This document shows, one piece after another, positions 55,802 through 64,000 of a stretch of DNA of 64,000 nt. The position numbers were made by a program, and so were the translations under genes. The first letter of the stretch is position 1. Each line of letters opens with the position of its first letter. The stretch spans positions 62,001 to 126,000 of the forward strand of contig JADWQK010000686.1 in assembly GCA_017933935.1 (NCBI GenBank), in the 5' to 3' direction. The notes beneath the pieces were generated by a model. It saw only the letters and a program-made list of their open reading frames with translations, was not told where the DNA came from and ran no database searches. Origin of the DNA: Sesamia nonagrioides. Lineage: Eukaryota > Arthropoda > Insecta > Lepidoptera > Noctuidae.

Positions 55802-57811
55802 CTAGCCCCGCACGATGATATTGCGATTGGCGGCCATCTTGGTGACGTAGTCGATCTCGCACCGTCGGTACCGTTCGCAAATTCAGTCCGCGCTTACCCA
55901 CTTATGCACATCGTATATTTTTGTTAGCTTTTTGTTTTTGTTATCCTGTTTTATTGTTTTTCTTGAGTTTTGTTGTTTAGTTTTGTTAACTGTTACTCGT
56001 TAAAATGATTAAGAAATTAATTAACAGTCGTGCTCGTGAAATTATAATTAAAGTGGACAATTATTTTGTTAAAGAGGAAGATGACTGTAAGTTAGTTCTT
56101 GAAAGTATAAACCGTGCTAAAAAAAGTGCTTCGGACACTACTGAGGATATTTTGATACCGAAGCAACTGCTAATAGTTATCAAAAATATTTTGCAAAATT
56201 GGCATGTGCCACAGGCGTTGCAAAAAATACTGTGACGAAATTGCGACGAGAGCGTGAGTCAGAAACAGTAAGTGGCAGCAAAATGAGAACTCCCTCTAAA
56301 GGAAAAAGACAAAAGAAGGAATATTTCGACGGGTGTCCTTAACAGCTTTAAGAAATATTATACATTCAATGTATACGGTGAGGAGAGAAATACCCACAAT
56401 GCGCAGTTTTCTTAATGTAGTGAAACTACATTAAGAAAAATAATTAAATGTGTTTTAGACTACCAGTTTAAACGATGATACCAAAAAAGACTGGCTCTAA
56501 TTGAAAGACCCCAAATTCAAGCATGGAGGGCTAAATATTTACGACCTATGAAAGAAAACGACTCGCTTGGTAATAACGATAGACCCTTTATTTATCTCGA
56601 CGAAACGTGGATACACGCACACTACAAGGTAAAAAAATGTTGGCAAACAGCAACCGATGCCGGAGTGAGACGGAACGACAGCCCTGGCCGTCGATGGATA
56701 ATAGTTCACGCGGGAAGTTGAAGCGGTTTTGTTGACAAAGCCCTTTTAATGTTTAAAGCAGACACCAAAACGGGGGATTACTATGATTATATGAATTTCA
56801 CCAAGTGGCTTACAGAAAAATTAGTACCCAACATACCACGCAACTCCATAATTGTGATGGACAACGCCCCTTATCACAGTAGGGAAGAGAATAGGCCACC
56901 AAGTATGACCAATAAAAAACAGTTGATGGTTGAGTGGCTACAAGCTCACAACATCGACTTTCCCAACGACAGTACAAAACCTGAACTGTATTTATTAATT
57001 GAACGGCACAGACCGCCGAAAAATTATAAAATTGTAAATTTATTAGCTGGCAATGGCCATGAGGTCGTTAGATTACCACCCTACAACTGCGACCTCAATC
57101 CCATTGAGTACATCTGTAACCTGGTAAAGATGAGGGTGTCAGAAAAGAATGTGGAGCAGTTGGAAATTCGCATTGAAGCTCTGACGTTGGAGGCGTTGGC
57201 GTCATTAACTCCAGATGACTGGCGAAAGGAAGTCAATCATGTTAAACGGCTTGAAGAGGAATATTGGAATAAAGATCGAATAACTGACGAGTTATTTGTC
57301 ATAAATACGGCAGACGACAGTGAATCGGAAACGACAGACACAGAAAGCAGTTCTGATTCGGAAGACTATATGAGTAGGTTAAGATTGTTTTGAATTATAT
57401 ATAAACATACTATCCTGGTTTTATTGATAAGCTGATAGATGTAAGTAGTAATTAAAACATGACTGCTACACACTGTGGACTCTGATTCAATTCCCGCTCG
57501 CAAATTAACAGAAATGTAATTAGAAAAAATTAGTATACATGTAAGAAAGATATACGAATAAGTATATTTTTCTTACGTCTAAAAGAATTATTTCCTTGAA
57601 AATTTTAATAATGAAAGTTTGTTTGTCAGAATATGGGTGAGTAGGTATAAAGAGTGTATATAGAATAAAATCATAAAATACAAATAAACCCTTAACCCCA
57701 GCTTATTAATTATTTAACATTCTTTTGCTAGCTGTCCTTTTGTGTGACAGATGACGTCACAAAGCTGTTATTGTGACAAGGTTCCATCGCAATATCATCG
57801 TGCGGGGCTTA
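55802..57811 (+). mobile_element. Tc1/mariner-related DNA transposon, 2010 bp, long D-E spacing
   Basis: Terminal inverted repeats of about 24 bp (AGCCCCGCACGATGATATTG plus CGAT) bound the element, with TA duplications at 55800-55801 and 57812-57813. Inside is a broken transposase (56005-57393). The left end is 341 bp upstream of the NSRP1 start codon. The repeats are still almost identical, suggesting fairly recent activity, yet the coding frame is already damaged. Confidence 0.9.
56005..57393 (+). pseudogene. DDE transposase with 81 residues between second D and E, disabled
   Basis: The N-terminal part MIKKLINSRAREIIIKVDNY... has a helix-turn-helix-like ending ATGVAKNTVTKLRRERESET after a frameshift near 56200. 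A further frameshift/stop region (about 56340-56480) precedes the catalytic core: PFIYLDETWIHAHYKVKKCW (first D, 56599), a TGA at 56719 after VHAGS, IIVMDNAPYHSREEN (second D, 56860) and RLPPYNCDLNPIEYICNLVK (E, 57106). The C-terminus is acidic (SESETTDTESSSDSEDYMSR). D2 to E leaves 81 intervening residues rather than the usual 34-41 of Tc1/mariner. From memory this resembles the lineage reported as DD82E (Sailor), which I could not verify. Confidence 0.85.
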
Positions 57812-57910
57812 TATGCATATGTAGCTATGTATACTATAGCTACATACCTATGCATATGTAGCTATGCATATTATTGCTACGTACCTATGCGTACGTAGCT
57901 ATGTATATTA
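57812..57910. repeat. Palindromic tandem repeat beside the transposon end
   Basis: Units like ATGCATATGTAGCTATGCAT, CTATAGCTACATACCTATGC and GTACGTAGCTATGTATATTA alternate, each nearly self-complementary. Together they form about 100 bp of overlapping cruciform-like units directly adjoining the right TA of the 55802-57811 element. Confidence 0.7.
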
Positions 57911-58408
57911 AAGGTCTGGGTTTTCAGATGAATAAAAAAAAGTATTCAGTAATTCATTTATTTTATGAGTGGAAACTTCACAGCTGACACACACAGAAAT
58001 AATATTACAAATTAGCCGAAAGTGTCACAAATTAACAGTTTGGGGTTGAAAGTTTGTATGGATTACTTATAAGTATACCTATTATTTTGTAATAACACAT
58101 AACCATGGTAATTTATCCATCTGCATCCTGTCGTCATGAAGAGACACCACAATTTTGGCATTAACACGTGCACTTGTTACATTAATTCAACACAAGTCTA
58201 AATAAAATAAAATTGTTTGATTCTCTATCCGCCATCTTACTTCTTTCATGAAACTAAAATGAAAAAATATGGCATTGTCATTGACCTTTATTTGACCCTA
58301 GGGACAAGATGGCTGCCAAATTGTTCACTCGCAAGAGTTCAGGTGTCGCTGTCGACTGTAAAAATTGATGAAGTACTAAGTGTGCCCCCCCTGGTGAAAC
58401 AACAACAG
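57911..58408. other. Intergenic, nothing firmly recognised
   Basis: The open frame at 58217-58510 has no motif and is cut by the hAT insertion at 58417. A short frame from GACAAGATGGCTGCCAAATT has a good start context but ends after 19 codons. Confidence 0.4.
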
Positions 58409-58416
58409 GAGCTGAG

Positions 58417-59526
58417 CAGTGTGACCAACCTTAAATTAGAGATCCTGCCCCACTTAGACAAGAAAACTGACAAATCCTGCCACAATCAAAAGCACAAAAT
58501 GCCAAAATAATGCCAATATAATTTAAAAGTTTAAAATAAATAAACACATTATTTTTTGAAGTTTTATTTAAAACTAGCTGTGCCACACGGATTCACAGGC
58601 TTTTTTTTTTAAATGCTCCGCTCCTATTGGTTGCAATGTGATGCTATATGGCCAAAAGCCTTCCTCGATGAATGGGCTATCAAACGAAAAAAGAATTTTT
58701 CAAATCGGTCCAGTAGTTCCTGAGATTAGCACTTTCAAACAAACAAACAAACTCTTCAGCTTTATATGTATATTAGTAGGATAAATAATAGATCTTAAAG
58801 TTTAAAAGTGAACTGAATTAAATTACACATTCCTATTAGCATCGTATTCTTCTGGATCACTTTCTTTATACATCGGTTTTGTCATTTCTTTAGTTGGCTG
58901 GAATGAAACGCAGTCACCATATTCACTAATGCCCTGTCTAACAACTAAAATAGAGGCGACATTTTTATTAATAAATCTGTTCGGCGTTTTTGTTTTATCA
59001 GATTGATTTTCAAGAATATCCTTTCACAAGCAGCATTCGGCTTGTTTTTGAACCATTACCTCTTAAGGTATTAATTTTTTAACCATAATTTAATTTTTTA
59101 CATTTTGGCATTAGAATTTCCTTCTAGAAACATCCTAAATTATTTTTTTTTTAATTTGACATAAGAATTTTTGTCTAGATACATTCAACATTATTTTCTT
59201 TTGACATTTCTTTTTAGGATTTTTATTATTTTATTTATTTTGTATTGTTCCTAACAACAAATTGCTCTGTTCTCTGGTTGTAACTCAATATTCGAAAGTG
59301 CTTGTATCTAAGCATACTTGAATAAAGTATTATTTGAATTTGAATTGGATACTGCATCCTACTCTTTTTGTGGGCTGTAGCGGCTAGCGGCTATACTATA
59401 TTGTTAATACTGCCGAAAGTGCCAAATCCTGCCAGATTTCTAAAACGTCAAACAAAAGTGCCAGAGAGTAAAATAAAGGGCTAAACCTGCCAAAAAGGCA
59501 GGATCCTGCCACATATGGTCACACTG
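58417..59526 (-). mobile_element. hAT deletion derivative, 1110 bp, perfect 8-bp duplication (inverted partner 1)
   Basis: The ends CAGTGTGACCAACC and GGTCACACTG are inverted repeats. Perfect 8-bp repeats GAGCTGAG lie at 58409-58416 and 59527-59534. On the - strand it keeps only the C-terminal part of a hAT transposase (CERIFSKINLIKxKR, then RFINKHVASI-like sequence to a terminal YDANRNV). A Helitron-like insert occupies about 58574-58786. It is a near copy, reversed, of 61088-62185. Confidence 0.92.
58574..58786 (-). mobile_element. Helitron-like short element inside hAT partner 1
   Basis: ACTAGCTGTGCCACACGGAT, GCTCCTATTGGTTGC, TTTCAAATCGGTCCAGTAGT and CTTCAGCTTTATATGTATAT match the family at 23155. 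It is at the same internal position as in the other hAT copy, so it was present before the two copies separated. Confidence 0.6.
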
Positions 59527-59542
59527 GAGCTGAGGCCGCTGA

Positions 59543-61079
59543 GTAGGGATGGGCAAAAAATATTGATATATCAAATAATTGATATTTTTCATAGACTTCT
59601 AATTTCTATCTCAATGATATTTTTTCAGTAAAATATCGACATTTATTGGCGATATTTTTTTTCCGCGATATATCGATTTTCGATATTTATTTTCAGGTAT
59701 GAAAATCGATATATTTTCAAAGCTCTGCTGTATGCTCATGTATTTGACCAATTCGATTTTTTAAATATAGAAAAAGAATAGCACAGGTACGCAGTAGGCT
59801 GTATGGGTTTAGTTTCTTTGCTTCAAACATAAACAAAAATTACAGTCTATGACCATACGGGATTTTAGTGCTATTCTTGGCCTTTTCAAAGAAGCTACTG
59901 AGGAAATAAGTGGTGCGAATTATGTAACGTCAAGCTTAGCCATTCCTCTTACAAATAAACCTCTTTAGGGTTGATTGTAAAAAAAGCTTTATTCAAAAAA
60001 GTTAAAGACAAACTGGCTTCTTTAGAAAGAAATCTTTTTCTCTCAGTAGCTACTATTTTGGACCCTTGGTTCAAGCGTATCCTCTTTACCCCGCCAATTG
60101 TCGTTTCAAATGCTATATCCAAATTTAGTGCTGAGATTCATGCAGAACATCGGCGTAGAGGACAACGTTCTCCGGATAAAAATCCTGATCAAGCAGCATC
60201 AGAGCAAGTGGGTCCTCTATCTGGAGAAATTATTAAATCTGAACATAGCTTCATCAGAGATAGCACTAGCTGTGTCCCCAACGAAATGAAGCAGTATTTG
60301 GACTATTAGAACGAAAATCTGATCCAATAAAGTTCTGAGTAAATTGTCAACATTTCACGCCAATTCTCTCGGATATCGGTCTAAAATATTTGAAGCTTCT
60401 TCAGTCTCATCTGAAAGGGTAGCTTCAGTAGTAAATTTGGCTGTGCCAAATGGTTGAAGTAGATCAACAGTGGAACACATCAAACAAAGAGTGCTCCTAA
60501 TGTCAATATCAGACAAATACTTGTTTGAATAATGTTATTTTCACTGTTGTTTTTTTTTATGTGTCCCATGTTTATGTCTGCCCAAATTTTGGGGAGCTGT
60601 TGGACAAAATATCCAAATATTACAAATTTCACAAAAGCTTTATTATCTTTGCCCATGTCTAACGCTTCGTGCGAGAGTATATTATCTCAGATAAATTTAA
60701 ATAAAACAAAAATTAGGAATAGGTTCTGAAATCAACACGTTTCTTCTATCAATAGTCACTAAAGAGGGGATTAGCACGGAAATTGTGTTTTCTTAAAGCC
60801 AACTGAAAATATGAATAAGAAGATGTCTTCCAATCTACCTAATACGAAAATGAAGATTGGACGCCAATGTTGACATCTAGAGCCAGTTGCTGATTTATTA
60901 ATAGGTATTTGACTGCTACGTGGAAGAATTTTTTATATATTTATTTATTTTTGATAAACAAATTTCATTAAAACGTACTTTTTTTTTCGTTTTCATGGTG
61001 GCATATTTTTGGCATTTTTTGGGGTCACGTGTGGCAGAGTTTGGCAGAATTTCGCCCATTTCGTGGCAGATTCGCTATT
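59543..61079 (+). pseudogene. Decayed hAT transposase and flanks between the two inverted copies
   Basis: TAGGGATGGGCAAAAAATAT at 59543 resembles a hAT terminus. From about 59860 the + strand reads FSAILGLFKEATEEISGANY, VTSSLAIPLTNK, LASLERNLFLSVATILDPWF and later YPNITNFTKALLSLPMSNAS, CESILSQINLNKTKIRNRF: the middle part and C-terminal dimerisation domain of ZBED-type hAT transposases. Frames shift and stops occur at about 59967 and 60308. The right part (about 60960-61087) is rich in TGGCAGA/TTTGGCA motifs like those of the CAGTGTGACC family termini. Confidence 0.75.
60534..60729 (+). pseudogene. hAT dimerisation-domain block within the decayed hAT
   Basis: CWTKYPNITNFTKALLSLPM followed by SNASCESILSQINLNKTKIR and NRF matches the W-x3-YP...LP-x-(S/T)-x-AS-C/S-E...KxRN pattern of the hAT C-terminal dimerisation domain. 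The same domain is present in both flanking deletion derivatives in a diverged form. Confidence 0.75.
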
Positions 61080-61087
61080 TCTGAGAT

Positions 61088-62185
61088 CAGTGTGACCAAA
61101 TGTGGCAGGATCCTGCCTTTTTGGCAGTTTTAGCCCTTTATTTTACTCTCTGGCACTTTTGTTTGACGTTTTAGAAATCTGGCAGGATTTGGCACTTTTG
61201 GCAGTATTAACAATATGGTATAGCCGCTAGCCGCTACAGCCCACAAAAAGAGTAGGATGCAGTATCCAATTCAAATTCTACTTTATTCAAGTAGGCTTAG
61301 ATACAAGCACTTTCGAATCATGAGTTACAACTTGCAACCAGAGAACAGAGCAATTTGTTGTTAGGAACAATACAAAATAAATAAAATAATAAAAATCTTA
61401 AAAAGAAATGTCAAAAGAAAATAATGTTGAATGTATCTAGAACAAAATTCTTATGTCAAATTAAATAAAAAATAATTTAGAATGTTTAGAAGGAAATTCT
61501 AATGACGAAATGTAAAAAATTAAATTATGGTTAAAAAATTAATACCTTAAGAGGTAATGGTTAAAAAACAAGTCGAAAGCTGCTTGTGAAAGGATATTCT
61601 CGAAAATCAATCTGATAAAAGAAAAACGCGGAACAGATTTATTAATAAACATGTCGCCTCTATTTTAGTTGTTAGACAGGGTATTAGTGAATATGGTGAC
61701 TGCGTTTCATTCCAGCCAACTAAAGAAATGACAAAAGCGATGTATAAAGAAAGTGATCCAGAAGAATACGATGCTAATAGGAATGTGTAATTTAATTCAG
61801 TTCACTTTTAGACTTTAAGATCTATTATCTATCCTACTAATATACATATAAAGCTGAAGAGTTTGTTTGTTTGAACGTGCTAATCTCAGGAACTACTGGT
61901 CCGATTTGAAAAATTCTTTTTTCGTTTGATAGCCCATTCATCGAGGAAGGCTTTTGGCCATAAAGCATCACGTTGCAACCAATAGGAGCGTAGCATTTTA
62001 AAAAAAAACGCGTGTGAATCCGTGTGGCGCAGCTAGTTTTAAATAAAACTTCAAAAGTTTATTTATTTTAAACTTTTAGATTATATTGGCATTATTTTGG
62101 CATTTTGTGCTTTTGATTGTGGCAGGATTTGTCAGTTTTCTTGTCTAAGTGGGGCAGGATCTCTAATTTAAGGTTGGTCACACTG
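61088..62185 (+). mobile_element. hAT deletion derivative, 1098 bp, perfect 8-bp duplication (inverted partner 2)
   Basis: The ends CAGTGTGACC and GGTTGGTCACACTG are flanked by perfect 8-bp repeats TCTGAGAT (61080-61087, 62186-62193). The + strand retains KAACERIFSKINLIKEKRGT, then, after a frame change, RFINKHVASILVVRQGISEY, FQPTKEMTKAMYKESDPEEY and DANRNV with stop: the dimerisation C-terminus of a hAT transposase. A Helitron-like insert lies at about 61831-62038. Just outside its right duplication is another family terminus (GGTCACACTG 62194-62203). Confidence 0.92.
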
Positions 62186-62193
62186 TCTGAGAT

Positions 62194-62203
62194 GGTCACA
62201 CTG
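62194..62203 (+). repeat. Right terminus of an older hAT of the same family
   Basis: GGTCACACTG immediately follows the right target duplication of the element at 61088. Partner 2 therefore inserted 18 bases from the right terminus of an older relative; with one duplication copy removed, this tip joins to 61087. The older left terminus was not found. Confidence 0.6.
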
Positions 62204-62351
62204 GTGACAGTGACACTCAAAGACTTTTTGGCGGGAAGTCAAACAAAGCGGGAGAATTTAATTCACCTATTTTCTAAAAACATATTTTTTATATATAAAT
62301 TAATATAAGTCTACTGTAAATAGTATATTTAGATAGTAAATAGTGTACAAT

Positions 62352-63440
62352 ATGAGTGTAGATAGTGACGGGGCCCAGCCCCTTGGTGACAAAGAGCGTA
62401 AAAAACGAAAACTCGAGACAGACTCTGAGACTAAATATAAAATGTTTACCAAACAGAATTATAAAAGACAATTCCCCGAAAATCGCAGCATTGATTGCAT
62501 TGTCTACGTTGAGTCCCAAGAACAGGAAAAAATTGGCAATAAAAATCCTATAACATTAACAAAAATCTTCACTGAAAATGTTAAAGGCATTGCTGGTGTA
62601 CACCGAGTGAACGCGTACAAAATTGGCATTACTTTTCACAAGCCTGCACCTGCTAATACTTTTATGAAAATGGACAGTTTCCTTAACAGGAACAAGCTAA
62701 AGGCTTTCGTGCCTGCTCACATGACTGAAACAACTGGAGTTATTAGACATGTACCACAAGATATGTCCAATGAAGAAGTTTACAAAAACATTACTTGTGA
62801 TGCTGAAGTGATCTCCATCAAACGTTTCATGAAGAAAGTTGAAGGAAAGCTCACTCCATTGACTACAATAGCAGTAACATTTGCTGCCACGACACTGCCA
62901 CGATATGCATACATCCAAATGTTTAGATACCCAATACATATGTACATACCCCCTTTATTACAATGCTATAGATGTTTAAAATTTAATCACTCTGCAAAAG
63001 TTTGCAGAGGTGAACAAAACTGCTCGTCATGTGCTGGCCGACATTCTTACAAGGAATGTGATGTTGCTGAAGTAGTATGTATAAATTGTGGTGGTAATCA
63101 CTTGGCCATTTCAAAAGATTGTCCAGTAAAAAGCCAAAAAATACTAGAAAAGAAGAAAAAATATCTTAACCTCCACCAAACCGGCGCCAGTTATGCCACG
63201 GCGGTAAGTTCTGCCCCACCCAAAATTAACGACAAAAATGTTTTCCCCACTATCACAAAGGACATTGACATGACTATAGGTGAAAATAATAAAACATTCA
63301 ATGTTGAACAATTGTTGAATAATGATATTGTTCTAAATGCTTTAGTGAAGTCCTTAATTATATTGGGTAATGATAAAAGTAATACACCAATTACAAATAA
63401 AAGGATTAAAGATATATTGTTAGCTAATTTAATCAATTAA
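62352..63440 (+). CDS. LINE ORF1 protein with three zinc knuckles, intact
   Basis: The first ATG is at 62352 (MSVDSDGAQPLGDKERKKRK), giving 362 residues. An N-terminal basic stretch is followed by an RNA-binding-like segment (TGVIRHVPQDMSNEEVYKNI), then three CCHC knuckles at about residues 200-260: CYRCLKFNHSAKVC, CSSCAGRHSYKEC, CINCGGNHLAISKDC. This is the gag-like ORF1 of Jockey-group LINEs, an RNA chaperone in the retrotransposition particle. It has no stop or frameshift, unlike the older LINE at 47240-52930. The stop codon TAA overlaps the ORF2 ATG by one base (TAATG). Confidence 0.88.
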   Translation: MSVDSDGAQPLGDKERKKRKLETDSETKYKMFTKQNYKRQFPENRSIDCIVYVESQEQEKIGNKNPITLTKIFTENVKGIAGVHRVNAYKIGITFHKPAPANTFMKMDSFLNRNKLKAFVPAHMTETTGVIRHVPQDMSNEEVYKNITCDAEVISIKRFMKKVEGKLTPLTTIAVTFAATTLPRYAYIQMFRYPIHMYIPPLLQCYRCLKFNHSAKVCRGEQNCSSCAGRHSYKECDVAEVVCINCGGNHLAISKDCPVKSQKILEKKKKYLNLHQTGASYATAVSSAPPKINDKNVFPTITKDIDMTIGENNKTFNVEQLLNNDIVLNALVKSLIILGNDKSNTPITNKRIKDILLANLIN

Positions 63441-64000
63441 TGGATACATATTTAAATGTGGCTCAGTTTAATATACAAAGCTTACAGAGTAAGAAAACCC
63501 TACTAAAATCATTTCTTTCTGAACATAATATTGATGTATGTCTACTTAACGAAACATGGCTTAAAAGTAATAGTATAATTCCCAACTTTACACCATATAA
63601 CTTTATACACAAAAATTCAGTAAATACTCATAATGGAGTAGCCATTTTAATTAAACATAATTTAAAATATAATATTATACAAACAAGTTTTTATGAATCT
63701 ATACAAAACATTTGCCTATCAGTTGAGACATCTATGGGTAACTTATATATATTATGTGTTTATTGTCCTCCCAGTAGCAGTAGGTTTGACACCAGCAAGT
63801 TGAGAAAAGTTTTGCTTGAAACTCCCAAGCCATGTCTGGTTATGGGAGATTTTAATGCACATCACATGCTGTTTGGATGTCATGCTAATAATAATAGAGG
63901 TAACAGCTTATATAATCTAATTGATGATTTAGACATATGTATTTTGAATGATGGTAGGCCGACCACTGTTCAGCAGCCTAACAGAAATCCATCTGCAATT
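63440..64000 (+). CDS. LINE ORF2, endonuclease N-terminus, intact, runs off the window
   Basis: ATG at 63440 overlaps the ORF1 stop. 187 codons are open to the window edge. Endonuclease landmarks: VAQFNIQSLQSKK (metal-binding Asn region), VCLLNETWL (catalytic Glu), GVAILIKHN, LYILCVYCPPSS and CLVMGDFNAHHMLFGCHAN (catalytic Asp/Asn with His). The family cuts target DNA to prime reverse transcription. Reverse transcriptase should follow beyond 64000. No stop codon or frameshift is visible. Confidence 0.9.
   Translation, partial: MDTYLNVAQFNIQSLQSKKTLLKSFLSEHNIDVCLLNETWLKSNSIIPNFTPYNFIHKNSVNTHNGVAILIKHNLKYNIIQTSFYESIQNICLSVETSMGNLYILCVYCPPSSSRFDTSKLRKVLLETPKPCLVMGDFNAHHMLFGCHANNNRGNSLYNLIDDLDICILNDGRPTTVQQPNRNPSAI

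Noticed and set aside
56412..56436. CTTAATGTAGT / ACTACATTAAG inverted repeat
   Set aside because: 11-bp palindrome in a degraded part of the transposase frame, probably a local rearrangement; too short to interpret separately.
58217..58510. 97-codon + strand frame before the hAT partner 1
   Set aside because: It runs into the hAT terminus at 58417, so its end is transposon sequence. After removal of the insertion the frame continues only into AT-rich hAT-like DNA, and no family is recognised.

Overview
This window is nuclear DNA of a moth or butterfly (Lepidoptera, inferred). It is AT-rich with small, widely spaced exons, and it is crowded with repeat types typical of that order: tRNA-derived SINEs with GATGAT tails, Helitron-like short elements ending near CTAGT, TA-flanked MITEs, RTE/Jockey-type LINEs, mariner, hAT and Copia debris. 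I see no bacterial-style genes and no CRISPR array. Three conserved host genes can be read exon by exon. || 1-27.1 kb: the 3' half of a KCNQ-type voltage-gated potassium channel gene on the + strand. The pore exons lie upstream of the window or were not recognised. The visible exons encode the cytoplasmic C-terminus: linker, helix A/B region, helix C, coiled-coil assembly helix and an insect tail. Two tandem 128-nt exons (10908-11035 and 12209-12336) encode alternative versions of the same helix B-C segment with identical splice phases, so they look mutually exclusive. The introns carry four copies of one 397-bp MITE and several other MITEs, SINEs and an RTE fragment. || 27.1-40.4 kb: intergenic repeat graveyard. 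It holds a MITE, paired hairpins, two LINE remnants, a 5'-truncated SINE with perfect 17-bp duplications, a mariner broken by a LINE tail, a decayed Copia pol, a Helitron-like element, and a hAT derivative (38817-40272) with a perfect 8-bp duplication that ends 139 bp before the next start codon. || 40.4-45.8 kb: a complete 12-exon NELF-C/D (TH1) gene, + strand, 573 codons, all phases consistent. It converges with NSRP1 (nuclear speckle splicing regulator), - strand, 45865-55459, five coding exons, 360 codons; only 59 bp separate the two stop codons. The 7.6-kb last intron of NSRP1 contains a sense-oriented decayed LINE with ORF1 zinc knuckles, endonuclease, RT and RNase H, a SINE inserted in that LINE, and a MITE inserted in another SINE. 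|| 55.8-64 kb: mobile elements only. There is a 2010-bp Tc1/mariner-related element with an unusually long D-E spacing (81 residues between). Next come two about 1.1-kb hAT deletion derivatives in opposite orientation, each with its own perfect 8-bp duplication, flanking another decayed hAT. Last is a young-looking two-ORF LINE running off the right edge. || The host genes are linked thematically only by chance: NELF controls promoter-proximal pausing, NSRP1 controls splice-site choice, and KCNQ is a channel. The window's main interest is the KCNQ exon pair and the well-dated, nested transposon structures. Coordinates were read by eye; no alignments or database searches were run.
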